Source of the DNA: Anisakis pegreffii
Taxonomy: Eukaryota > Nematoda > Chromadorea > Rhabditida > Anisakidae
Assembly: GCA_035041965.1 (NCBI GenBank)
Contig: JAPYMA010000194.1
Span: 1-64,000, forward strand
Reading direction: 5' to 3'
DNA length: 64,000 bases
Positions 27,601 to 36,293 of this stretch are shown one piece after another. The position numbers were made by a program, and so were the translations under genes. Positions within the stretch are counted from its first letter, which is position 1. Every line of letters begins with the position of its first letter. The notes under the pieces were generated by a model. That model was not told where the DNA came from. It saw only the letters and a list, made by a program, of their open reading frames with translations, and did not search any database.

Positions 27601-27631
27601 AACAAGACTGAAGAAAATATTCGACGAATAA
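6691..27631 (+). CDS. mel-28: ELYS/MEL-28-type nucleoporin (AHCTF1 family), 48 exons
   Basis: ELYS binds chromatin and seeds nuclear-pore assembly by recruiting the Nup107-160 complex. My splice model has 48 exons whose phases all agree, giving about 6579 nt and 2192 aa (human ELYS is about 2266 aa). Order: N-terminal seven-blade-type propeller (about aa 22-565), alpha-helical ELYS domain (about 606-983), disordered linker, acidic exon (1253-1681), then a basic Ser/Arg-rich tail. Diagnostic matches to ELYS include RFDELCSPLFGS, YSQLVLFLWKRQLLPE, DSLLSEM, WYPPRSIL and YKLIGYFLLDYD in the helical domain. The start at 6691 joins in phase to 8590; a second possible start is the ATG at 8591, directly after a TATTGCAG acceptor that could also receive a spliced leader. 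Exon coordinates are listed in the block entries below. Family identity is strong; individual borders, especially exons 1, 5 and 6, need transcripts. Confidence 0.9.
7406..7666 (+). CDS. Unassigned open frame inside the first ELYS intron
   Basis: An 86-codon frame with good protein-like composition (for example HIEDALMLAAQDHFSQ and DVPGQVPPKGFLSVIFGVQ). It begins after a possible acceptor (AATCAG at about 7404) just past an in-frame stop, and has no ATG. Its phase does not fit the ELYS model. It could be an exon of a nested gene, an alternative 5' exon or an old insertion. I do not recognise the family. Confidence 0.25.
   Translation: MDVKPSFRTHIEDALMLAAQDHFSQSKVCSTEGYLKLVVDKIVDCTDSSDLTHDNFFDVPGQVPPKGFLSVIFGVQISDNLSSKVI
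7744..8090. repeat. Two diverged tandem copies of a ~190-bp unit
   Basis: 7744-7898 and 7938-8081 share, in order, a CTACTGAATCC-like start, ATTTCTCTC, GAGAGAAT, CCAATTGT, ACCGCTGAT and a CGTAAC end. The two copies clearly derive from one unit but have many substitutions. They sit in the first ELYS intron; I see no coding potential. Confidence 0.7.
14476..17768 (+). other. mel-28: ELYS exons 15-23: alpha-helical ELYS domain
   Basis: Exons: 14476-14638, 15149-15277, 15590-15776, 16006-16117, 16411-16509, 16715-16816, 16904-17030, 17304-17386, 17636-17768. This is the part most like the human protein: a Trp-containing helix (LKKWIETT), then RFDELCSPLFGS, the aromatic helix LALYSQLVLFLWKRQLLPE, a Tyr-Pro-Pro motif before LLAPVLVLQIMDVAKY, and FLLDYDN. 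Later exons carry SFLNDKQIDFIR and WNAFCLQRKYFSRLIA, matching the C-terminal helices of the domain. Every exon is flanked by a TTTCAG-like acceptor and a GT donor, and the phases agree. Confidence 0.88.
18031..20163 (+). other. mel-28: ELYS exons 24-29: linker with TP/ILKS motifs
   Basis: Exons: 18031-18205, 18303-18443, 18981-19186, 19604-19658, 19832-19901, 20005-20163. The encoded sequence is mostly disordered and Ser/Pro/Arg rich, including RRVLQTPPSRRR, VFVDSPMTSP and PTSILKSNRR. This resembles the SILK/TP-rich linker after the helical domain of vertebrate ELYS. The last exon switches to an acidic composition (DDDEEEEHELEDS). The larger open frames on either strand at 18831-19202 and 19527-19790 are shadows of these exons or intron sequence. 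Confidence 0.8.
20559..21845 (+). other. mel-28: ELYS exon 30: 429-codon acidic exon with EEQ repeats
   Basis: A single open exon, by far the largest in the gene. It is Glu/Asp/Ser/Gln rich and repeats a short motif with an aromatic or hydrophobic residue before Glu-Glu-Gln: SYEEQSDE, YYEEQEWED, SFEEQAEED, SFEEQQW, VIEEQHEEE. Towards the end a basic, probably helical stretch (RKRIEKLRKMAMQLEQKKHK) is followed by Ser-rich sequence. The exon starts after GTTTGCAG and ends at GTGAGT, in phase 0 on both sides. No enzyme domain is visible. It is probably disordered, possibly histone- or importin-binding; that function is inference. Confidence 0.85.
22114..22945 (+). other. mel-28: ELYS exons 31-34: start of basic tail
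   Basis: Exons: 22114-22181, 22396-22435, 22557-22671, 22829-22945. The first encodes a Ser-Pro-Pro...Arg-Arg stretch (SHRRTSRRRTHSENQS). The fourth (117 nt) is the first symmetric phase-1 exon and ends in HTRSASRARSPACA, a divergent form of the module repeated downstream. The acceptor of the first is taken at CAGAG, which restores phase with exon 30; the more usual CAG two bases earlier would break the frame. Confidence 0.7.
22976..23056 (+). mobile_element. 3' fragment of a tRNA-derived SINE in an ELYS intron
   Basis: About 80 bases matching the 3' body of the SINE copies at 34773, 37587 and 42518: CTCGAAACCGAATG, then GGGCCTGAGATAGGCTAT and TTGGCCTGTATCTA. The 5' tRNA-like part is missing, as expected for a 5'-truncated retroposon. 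It lies in the intron between 22945 and 23282. Confidence 0.7.
23282..26283 (+). other. mel-28: ELYS exons 35-44: array of symmetric phase-1 microexons
   Basis: Exons: 23282-23359, 23702-23779, 23936-24019, 24157-24264, 24520-24600, 24812-24877, 25206-25283, 25562-25657, 25966-26034, 26209-26283 (78, 78, 84, 108, 81, 66, 78, 96, 69 and 75 nt). Each length is a multiple of three and every boundary is phase 1. Best-conserved products are EPVTPTRRRTTRASSQ, EPTTPTRRRKRASSNQ and EPVTPARRSTRASSS, so a Glu-Pro-x-Thr-Pro-x-Arg-Arg-x-x-Arg-Ala-Ser-Ser module is repeated. Exon 26034 carries KRGRRS, an AT-hook-like core. The modules look like CDK (TP) sites beside basic DNA- or importin-binding patches; that role is inference. 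Confidence 0.85.
26766..27631 (+). other. mel-28: ELYS exons 45-48: C-terminus
   Basis: Exons: 26766-26854, 26972-27131, 27249-27291, 27541-27631. They encode KRRATPRKRVS, a long Ser run followed by SKKGRRRSVSES (AT-hook-like), KTRKIQIRAGRK, and a short charged end finishing TPTRLKKIFDE before TAA. Basic patches at the extreme C-terminus are typical of chromatin-binding ELYS proteins. Confidence 0.82.
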
Positions 27632-29935
27632 CTTCATTATATCAACTCTGTCTGCTGTTCGCTCGCTTAATCATTACTCTTTTTATTCGTCAAATGAAAT
27701 TTGATCTGCTGCAATTCCATATTTTTAAAATGTTTCATGTCAAAAAATTTTATTTTATATTCACTCTATATTCAGGTTTTGTGTTTTGCGATTGTTCATT
27801 ATGATGTGGTGGTTTCAATTCATTGAGCACTAGTAATATGTTGTGTCCAATGATCGTAAATCGATGTTAAGGGCGTTCTGCGTTGGATTTTTCAATAATA
27901 ATTTGATTTTTCATATGTCGATATATGTTGTAATCCGAACAATGTTCACGAAGTCGAATAATGACGTTCTGTATTCTTTCTGTTCATTGTTTGGAATTGT
28001 GCAAATAACTTGAATATTGCTGGTTTTTTGATCATTCAATTGTGACGAGTTTTGTTTGGTTGTTTCGATCGTATGTGTTTTGTTTGTGAATTTGTTCAAT
28101 TTATATCAATTGATGGGTTCTGTTATTGAATTTTGTACATTTTACTCATTAATGGTCTTAGAAATGTGTTTTTTATTCAATCTCGTGATGATCCTTTAAG
28201 ATTGATTGATCTGGAATTTTTTCTTCGTGTGTTCTTTGCAAATGGAAATATGTCAAGTTTCTCTTGATCGCATTGACATTTCCATTGTTTTATTTGTGTA
28301 ATATTTTCGCTTTTTCATTGTGTTTTATTGAAATGGTTTTTTGATCTACGGTTAATTCAATTTTGATGATTGTGCGCATTGCGATGAGCCGATGTGGTTG
28401 ATCGTTGTCCAATAGAAGTAATCCCTGTTCAATTTGTTTGTTTTGTTTTATTTCAGATGCGGGATTGATTATTGCAAAAGCGGTTTATTAGTTTTGGGAT
28501 GATGGGATAATTTTTCTCTTTTTGAAACACCAAGTGATTGTTTCGTTATTTCAGAGCTGTGTTTCATTTTTTTTAAATCGTTCCATTTGATAATTTCTTA
28601 TATACTCTGAACGGGCTGATTTTTATTCTTAAATACTCTGATTTATGATTTTTGTTGATCTGTTTGTAATCGATATTTTTCCAAAATGAGTATGATTTTC
28701 ACTTTTATTTGATAATATACACGCGGATCACTGAAAATCTGCTGTTTGTTCAGTTTATAATGTTGGATTTTTAAACTATCACTGCTTTCAGTAAATAAAT
28801 AATGCTCTTTGTTGTTTTGGTTGAATCAGTTCAGTGAAACACTTCAAGCGAAAAAAAAAGATTCAAATTCGAGAAATTGCTATTATGACTTGAACTATAC
28901 AAGCGGTAATGAAATGTAAAATGGGATTGAAGCAGCACTTATTAAGCAAGATAAATCCGATGGGTTCAGCTGACTGAAATGTGTTGAGCATGTCGGAAAT
29001 CCCTTAACATATCCAAAACATCCGAAGAAAAAATTAAATATATCCAAAAATGCCTTAAGGGAGCGATTTCGGATATGCTTAAGGGACGAATTATGGAATG
29101 TGTTGGTAAAAACTGATGGCGAGAAGAAATTTTAAAAAAAGGTAATATCATTGACACGTGATCAGTTTTTAAGAGACAAATCATGGGAATGGAGTGATAT
29201 TATACCTTGAAGTAACGATTATGATGATATGCGATGTTTTCTAGAAATAACTTCCGGAAAAGTTGCCTTTGCTGATCATTAGCAATTGCTTGTAGAATGT
29301 ATATTCACAAAGACAGCAATCCTGGATTGTGAAGGGTTGCCGTAAACATAGTGCTTAACGTCAGCAATATCAGACTGTTTCCGCTGATGTTTCGTTGGAA
29401 ATCTAAAACAAATTTTCATCTCACGATCAGTTTCACTTCCTTCGTGGTCTTAAAACACTTTACCGTAGTGCTTAAACAGTGATCTAATAGTGACAATTGA
29501 CATAACCTAGACGACATACTGTAAATGCGATTAAATGCGCTATGGTTGCTGTAATCGGAGACAGCTGCAATTGAGTGTATTAGTTTTACGATTTTTAAGC
29601 TGATCGTCGTATGTGCACGTAATGATCTGATAGCGTAGATGTCGCTAAATTCTGACTGCAACAACAGCAAACTGCACATAAAAAGACTACTTCTGAAAGA
29701 TTCGAACGAAGCAATTTGAAAGAATCATCTGGATGGAAGACAGTGCATCGTAAGACGCTCAACTTTAGAAGATCTAAAATACATGGGCAGCTTATGATGT
29801 CCATCCATCTAACACTACCAACAGAGAGCGTTGAAGCATTTCAGGTTGGCAATAGGGCTCACACTACGGAGATAAACGGAAATGTTGATGATCACATGAA
29901 CATTTTGTTATGTTCAATCTAATGTAAATTCGTGA
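27632..29935. other. Long non-coding stretch after ELYS
   Basis: T-rich 3' UTR and intergenic DNA. No exon could be supported. A small palindromic block with ATATCC/GGATAT and two GCTTAAGGG-like strings lies at 28990-29095. The open frames at 29416-29922 have no splice sites or family features that I can recognise. Confidence 0.55.
29150..29315. repeat. Dispersed repeat, copy 1
   Basis: Resembles 32080-32220: both contain GATCAGTTTT near the start, AAGTAACGAT, a GTTTTCT(A/G)GAA block, GAAAAGTT, TAGCAATTGCTT or TAGTAATTGCTT, and AGAATGTATATTCACA at the end. The second copy begins exactly where the first SXP gene loses its reading frame. Confidence 0.65.
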
Positions 29936-30257
29936 TAATTTGCTGATTAGAGAATATGGCAGTATTCAGAAACGAATTAGCATTTGAAAATGGGTGAAAA
30001 GATTCATTTCTTGAATGCCGAAATTCCCACAAACGAAAATCCCATTGAATGCAAATCGTTTCCAAGAAACAACTCCAAAATCGATGAAATATTTCCTCAT
30101 TAACACAACATTACCATTTGAATGAAAATGCGAAAATGAAATCAGCGAAAATGAAATAATGAAGAAGCGATTTCGACGTCTGAAAGTTCCATATATAAAT
30201 GGACGGTAAGAGAATGGACGTCATCGGCTAACAGAATAGTTGAGTCTTACCTTTCAA
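29936..30257 (+). promoter_or_regulatory. Upstream region of SXP copy 1 with TATA-like element
   Basis: Nearly identical over about 290 bases to 51990-52275 upstream of SXP copy 2. Both carry CATATATAAAT (30190-30200 here), a plausible TATA box about 60 bases before the ATG. Conservation of the whole block reflects recent segmental duplication, so it does not by itself prove function. Confidence 0.6.
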
Positions 30258-32087
30258 ATGAAGGCTCTAAATATGATCTTCGGTTTATGCGCAGTCATAA
30301 CTCAACTGATACCATTTTCTCAAGCAAATCCCCTACTACCAGCTGTTTTAAACTCAGCAAACGTGAACGCATGGAGTTCCGATCCATTGCTGGGAGCATG
30401 TAACTTGGATTTACCTCATATAAGCACAGCCATCCAGCCAGTCCTTGATGCTATCCAGGATGAACACAAAATTAAAGAATTCAAAGAGATCGTTGATAAG
30501 GACGTTCCAAGAGGACAACGTATGGAGCTAATGAAGAAATGGGCGCAGAATCAAGGAGGAAACATCTGGGTAAGTCACGTTTCTGTGAATCTATTTTTGT
30601 TCCTTGTCTCTTTACAGACGACACCGTTACACCTGCGTTCCCAAGCAGCGATGAATCGCCTCCCAGGGGTGATGGTCTAATCGGGGAATTGAACGAGTAA
30701 CGAGTAAACTGATATGGCAGAGGGTTTTGTTTTATTTATAGTGATGGTTTTGTTTCTCATAAGTAATTGATCATGGTGAAGGCATCTGAACTGAATTTCT
30801 GTTCGGTCGGAATCCGACTTTGCAACATTCCATGAGCCAGTATTCCGACCGAACATCAAAACTGTTCAGTGGGAATTCCGACCGAAATATGTCGGGTTTT
30901 TTCGATTGGGCGTCGGTGGCATGCCATCACTAACTAATAATATGACGGGAAAACTGATGTTCCACTATAGGGATAAAGTGGAGCAGCATAGAACTCACAC
31001 ACACTAAAAACTGATTGTTATCGAACATTCTAACAAGAACATTCATCAGTGAAGTAAAAGTTGTGATCAACCCAAGTTATGTAAATATTTCCATTCTCTG
31101 CATAACTTTTTTTCTTCCCAAATAAGTAAACAAAAAGTTTTGAGTAACACAACTGAGTGATATTGTCTTCAATTTCACAGAAAGTTACGTGCTCAAAGAA
31201 ATTGAGCAACTCTTTTCGGAAATGCGAAGTAACACTCATTTGTCTTCATCACTGAGATCGAACAAAGATTGATGATATTTGGTCGACCACTGATCACTTA
31301 AGGGGCTCAAAACAATGATGAAAAAGATTACACACACGAATAGAATAGACTGTGCAAAAGAAGACGTTGGTCTGAAATGCACATTTTGAGTTAAACGCGT
31401 GAGTAGATTGAGTTGATCAATGATTAGCGGATGATATTCAAATGTTCTTGCCAATAATCCACGACTGCAAATGCGAATGAATAAGCACTGAAATATTCAC
31501 TGAATTTCAGAATGCATACCAGCAACAACTATCAGAATGGCAAAAGCAAAAGATGGAGTGGAATGCGAGACTCAAAGAACGTTTCACGCGCCTTTCGGAA
31601 CCGGCAAAAAGAATCGTCGAGAGGCGCCTCAAAATTGAGAACGATCCGACAATAAATGAATTCCAAAGTGCTCTTGAAGTAAGAATATGCAAAATGTTTG
31701 CAACATATCAGTCGTTTTTATTTTCCGAGAATCAATGCACAACTTGAAATCGAATGGAATGCGAAAATGAGCACTAAAATAGTTGATCGAGCGAAACGTG
31801 ACCCATTGTATATCAAATCAATATTCTATCCGAACCGTAGTGCTCAATTCGATTTGATGGAATATCAAAATGGTATTCGAGTGTAATTTCAATTTTTAAT
31901 CGGTATTTATAAGTAGAAACACAACGTACAGTTATCATTTAAGGAATGCACCTAAACTGAATTCATGTCATAATAAGAATAATCAAACAAATTTCAGATA
32001 GATACACTGATGGCACAAGCAGAACCTCGAGCAGCAATGGAAGTAGCTGATTTTAATGCATGGGTAAAGAGAAGTAGTGGACGTTGA
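30258..32087 (+). CDS. SXP/RAL-2 (DUF148) secreted nematode protein, truncated copy
   Basis: Exons 30258-30569, 31511-31678 and 31998-32087 (189 aa). The N-terminus is a signal peptide (hydrophobic FGLCAVITQLIPFSQA, cleavage probably before NPLLP). Family features are GACNLDLPH, the central charged helix LSEWQKQKMEWNARL and RLKIENDPTINEFQSALE. SXP/RAL-2 proteins are secreted, immunodominant nematode proteins of unclear biochemical role. Compared with the paralogue at 52294 it ends after about 29 codons of exon 3, where a dispersed repeat begins, so about 180 C-terminal residues are missing. Its first intron is about 770 bp longer and holds TCGGAAT palindromes. Family members of 150-200 aa exist, so it may still be functional. 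Confidence 0.85.
30797..30890. repeat. Palindromic TCGGAAT repeats in SXP copy 1 intron
   Basis: TGTTCGGTCGGAAT at about 30798 is mirrored by ATTCCGACCGAACA at about 30841, a 14-base inverted repeat that could form a hairpin. A third copy, GGAATTCCGACCGAA, follows. Related strings recur at 51640-51840 upstream of SXP copy 2. Confidence 0.75.
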
Positions 32088-32220
32088 TCAGTTTTGTGAA
32101 TACCAAAGTATACAAAGCACACCTTAAAGTAACGATATGTGATTGTTTTCTGGAAGCGGAAGAATTCCTGAAAAGTTACATTAGTAATTGCTTACAGAAT
32201 GTATATTCACAGTATGAGCG
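32080..32220. repeat. Dispersed repeat, copy 2, at the broken end of SXP copy 1
   Basis: Matches the block at 29150-29315. The match starts about where homology between the two SXP genes stops (GATCAGTTTT at 32085), which suggests that insertion or recombination here removed the 3' part of SXP copy 1. Confidence 0.6.
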
Positions 32221-32439
32221 CTAATTCATTCTGTTTTCAACAGTAAATTCCACTTTGCATTAGCATTTTGAAATGTGAATCAATGTGTCATGAAAACACC
32301 CAATAACAGTGCATACATTATTAAGCATTCCATTGAATGTGTTAATTGTCGGCGGGAAATTAGAGGAGAGCGAGACAGAAATAACGAAAGTGATAAGAAG
32401 AATAGAGAAGACGTTCATCTAATTCCCTCAAAACCAACC

Positions 32440-33900
32440 ATTTCTCTGAACGCAAGCAAAATCACCCGATAACATATACTCCGATGGTGCAAAGAAACGA
32501 CCATGCTACTGGGCTAACCTGGGAATATCGACAATTTGAAGGTGATCACCCTGAGATTAATGTAAATGTAATGGTTTATCAACGGGGTACATTGAAACGA
32601 GCGCTGCAGAGCTACTTGAGATAGGGTCAGAAAATCAGCCATATCCCCTCAAGTAAGCAAAACCGCTCGACAACATATATACATTTCTGAAAGCAGGGAA
32701 TCTGGGGAAACTAATGGCGCAAAGAAATTGGCATGTTATTGGGCAAACCTGAGGAGACGGTTAGTTTGAAGATGGTCACCCTAATTCCTCTATAGTAATG
32801 TGCACATTGATCAATAGTGATACAACGTATTGGAACGAGCGCCGCCGAGCTATTTGAGACAGCTTCAAAAAATCAGCTATATCTCCTGAAGAAAGCAAAA
32901 TCGCTCGACAACATATATACATTACCTAAAGTAGAGAATTTGTGGAATCTAACGATGCGAAGAAAGCGGAATTACTCAATAAAAGATGTGTTTTTCAGAA
33001 TGTAGAGATTCAGATCGATCAAATGTTGCACAAAAATTCATATGTTACTGGGCAAACTTGAAAATACGGAAGGCTCAAAGATGACAAACCGTATATCATT
33101 GAGAAAATAGCTATGTCTCCTCTGGAAAGCAAAATCGCTCGGCCCAATATATGTTTTTTTTTCTGAAAGTAGAGATTCTGAGCAATCCAATACTGCAAAG
33201 AAATTCATATGTTGTCGGGCAAACATGAGGGTACCGGTGCCTTGAATATTGCAACGCCAATAGTGCCTTATTAATGTAAACAATTTATCTATAGTGATAC
33301 AATGTATCTGAATGAGTGCCTCTGTGCTAATTGAGATGGCTTTAGAAAAATAGCTATACCCCCTCAAGAAAGCAAAATCGCTCAGCAAAGTGTGCAATAC
33401 TCTGAATCAAGATATTCCGCTGGATCGACTGGTGCACAAATATTCGTATGTTAATGGGCAAACATGAGGGTACGATAGGCTCGAAGATGGCAAACAGTAT
33501 ATCATTGAGAAAATAGATATCTCCTCAAAAAAGGAAAATCGCATGGCAAAATATATGATATTATGAAAGTAGAGATTCTGAGCACTCGAGCAGAGCAAAG
33601 AAATTCAGATGTTATCGGGTAAACACGAGAGTACGGACACCTTGAAGACCGTAACGCCAATAGTGCTATATTAATGTAAACAATTGATCTATAGAGATGC
33701 AATGAATCTGAATGAGTGGCTTTGCGCTAATTGGGATGGCTTTAGAAAAATAGCTATACCGCCTCAAGAAAGCGAAATCGTTCGGCAAAATATACGTTAT
33801 TCTGAATCTAGAGGTTATGTTGGATCGACTGATCAACTAATATTCATATGTTAATGGGCAAACTTGAGAGTACGGTAGGTTTTTCAGAATATTATTCAAA
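32440..33900. repeat. Tandem array of diverged ~235-bp units
   Basis: The string GAAAGCAAAATCGCTCG(A/G)CAA followed by ATATAT recurs at about 32453, 32657, 32893, 33127, 33369, 33533 and 33770. Spacing is mostly 234-242 bases, with shorter units of about 204 and 164. Each unit also holds a (T/A)ATCTCCTCAAG block, AAATTCATATGTTA.TGGGCAAAC and a GAGGGTACGG block. The units differ by many substitutions and small indels. Open frames in it are not conserved between units, so I regard it as non-coding. Confidence 0.8.
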
Positions 33901-34165
33901 ACATTAAAAATTTTGCTGAGCAATTTGGCTTTGTTGAGGAGATATAGGCATTTTATTAATCCTATCTCGGGTGCCACTTCAAGGCTACCGTAAGCTCAAG
34001 TTTGCCCACTAACATATGAATTTTTTTGCATCAGTCGATCCAGCTGGATCTCTTCATTCGGAAAAATATATATTTTGTCGAGCGATTTTGTTATCTTGAG
34101 CAGACATAGCCATTTTCTGGAGATCGTCTCAATTGAATAGCGCAGTCGCGCTCATTCATATAAAT
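33895..34165. repeat. Inverted relative of the tandem unit, duplicated at 41028-41312
   Basis: Almost identical to 41028-41312 (starts ATTAAAAATTTTGCTGAGCA, ends near GCGCAGTCGCGCTCATTCAT). Read on the minus strand it carries the same AACAAAATCGCTCGACAAAA and GGGCAAACTTGAG strings as the 32440-33900 array, so the array and this block form a large inverted arrangement. Confidence 0.8.
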
Positions 34166-34190
34166 TGATCACTATTGAGCAATGATTACG

Positions 34191-35239
34191 TTCGTATTAG
34201 CAGTCAAAGATCTCTTTGAAAACTCTAAAGAGGAGTTAGCTGTAAATAGATTTCTAAAATTTTCAGTACCATTCATATCACGTTCAAAGCAATCACTTCC
34301 TTTGTTTGCTTTATTCCACTGTATTTCCAATAAAATTCTGTCAAACGCTCGGTTCTTTTCATGCAAAATTGTCTGTTATTCTACGAATAACGATGTCAGA
34401 AATGGGATCGAGGCATTTATCGTTGAGTGAATCACATTATATTAGATACTATTAGAGCAAACAATAATTTTCAACCGAATGTTCATTAAAACGTAAAACT
34501 TTCCCTGAATAGTTCATAAACTTTTGAAAGTTGAATAATAGAACTTTTAAGGTACGTTTTCATGTCAGATGAAGAGGATGCGACATTACCAGCGATAAAT
34601 TTGAACACTTCAACTGGACGTGAAGCATTGTGGACGAAAACGAGACGGGCGATGAGTTATTTATATGAACGATATTATGATAAGTTCGACTGGTTTCTGA
34701 AAACCGATGACGATACCTATGTGATCATGGAGAATCTGAGGTAACTGCTTGCTTTTTTGATGTGCTCAAGTACCGCTTAGGTTCATGGTAGTAGAGCGCC
34801 CATCTTGTAGTTGGCGTGTCGCGAGTTCGAATATCATCTGCAAGGGAATGTTTTACTCGAAACCAAATGGTTTACCAATATCGTCACCAAGCCTGGGCCA
34901 GGCTATGATTTGCCTTAGATCTACTTATTAATTCTGCACAATTTCGCTGCTTGTGCATAAGTCCAGCTTATACCCATTGGGTTAGAAAAAGTTTTAAGTT
35001 CGGTAATCTGTGATGCAAATATGGACTGGTTTAAAGCTTGGTCGAAATGTCCACTGAAAAAGGTGATAATATCTCAAGAGATTACCGAAATAAGTATTTA
35101 AAGCTATAGTCATATTGAAGTTCTTTTGCATTGCATTCACCACAATGTATGTGAAAAAAATAGATTCAATATTTAGGTCACTGAAGGAGTGGGTGATGAT
35201 CTGATAACGGTGCACTACGTGTCACTGCAAATGATGTGA
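34191..35239 (+). pseudogene. Partial copy of the core-1 galactosyltransferase gene
   Basis: 34191-34924 matches 37024-37731 and 34963-35239 matches 38386-38670. It contains an exon (34552-34740) encoding exactly the same KTDDDTYVIMENLR product as the copy at 37366, but it lacks the N-terminal anchor exon, the catalytic-core exons 37843-38250 and the SHRR region. Its last exon (35177-35239) ends in a premature TGA after VHYVSLQMM. It is therefore best read as a recent, internally deleted duplicate. The tRNA-derived SINE was duplicated with it. Confidence 0.75.
34773..34940 (+). mobile_element. tRNA-derived SINE copy
   Basis: Begins with a degenerate tRNA-like head (CCGCTTAGGTTCATGGTA, GAGTTCGAATA as a box B relative). 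It continues with CTCGAAACCAAATGG and GGGCCAGGCTATGATTTGCC and ends near GATCTACTTATT. It is shared with 37587-37750 by segmental duplication and related to 42518-42695. Confidence 0.7.
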
Positions 35240-36293
35240 TTCTTTGACTGGCTATTGTCTGATCAGTGTCGCAATAGAAATCGCGAAAGAAAAAGCAGCA
35301 ATAAATCAGATGAGGGTGAAATCGCAATATCTGCATAAATTTTGTCTTATTTCAATATATCAATTTATCAAATCACTTATTTGACATATCAGTGTATCAA
35401 TCATTTATTATTTTAATTCAAATTACTTATTTCAACATATCATTCATCATTTAATCACGCCTCCAAGATATCAGCTTTAAATAGATGAAAATGTTTGGCT
35501 TGATTGGCTCGTTTGTTAGTTGTGTGGTTCGTTCATCACTTGTGTTGTTCGTTACCCGATTATTTTGTTGCTTGAATCTCATTTGATATTCGACTAAATT
35601 TCAACGCTTTATTGATCTTATTGTTAGAAATTTGCGTATGAAAAACTCGTATGAAGGCGAGATTTCATTGCTAGGATTGTCTTGGATTGTCTAGGTATGT
35701 ACTGGTTGATTCGAAGTTAAGCTGTTGTTTTTTCGTTGTTTTCTTCGTCGCCCATCAGTCGTCAACGATACAACAAGTTCGTTACCTACCTGGACTATAA
35801 ATCAAGGACAATCCGGAACTCACTCAGCTCTATCTGATGGTAGTTATATTCATACCTTATACCGTATTATTGCCGATCCTCATTTTCGCCGTAATTATTT
35901 AATGAGTTAATTATTTTCTCTCATCTTGTTTGAAATAATAATGATTACCGTTTCACCACGATTCTTCGTGCACTGCAATTCATCACCTATCATTTGGTTG
36001 CTACATTAGCGAAAAAGTCGCACAACAAAACTCCATTTATTTATTTTTTCGCCTTAGTCAGCATTGATTGTTGATGCGTAATGCTTATGCAGCTTGACGT
36101 GATTTGACAACGAAGTATGATCGGAAATGTTTTTGATGGTACATTAACTAACCGTTCGAGAATTATTTATAAAATGGCATGGTACTGGAAAATTTGATTG
36201 ATATCAGTAATATAAGTTGACTGCTCTATTCAGATGGGTGTTTTCGGCCATAACAACGTTGGAAAAACGTGAATGAACCTATTTTCAGTTGGC

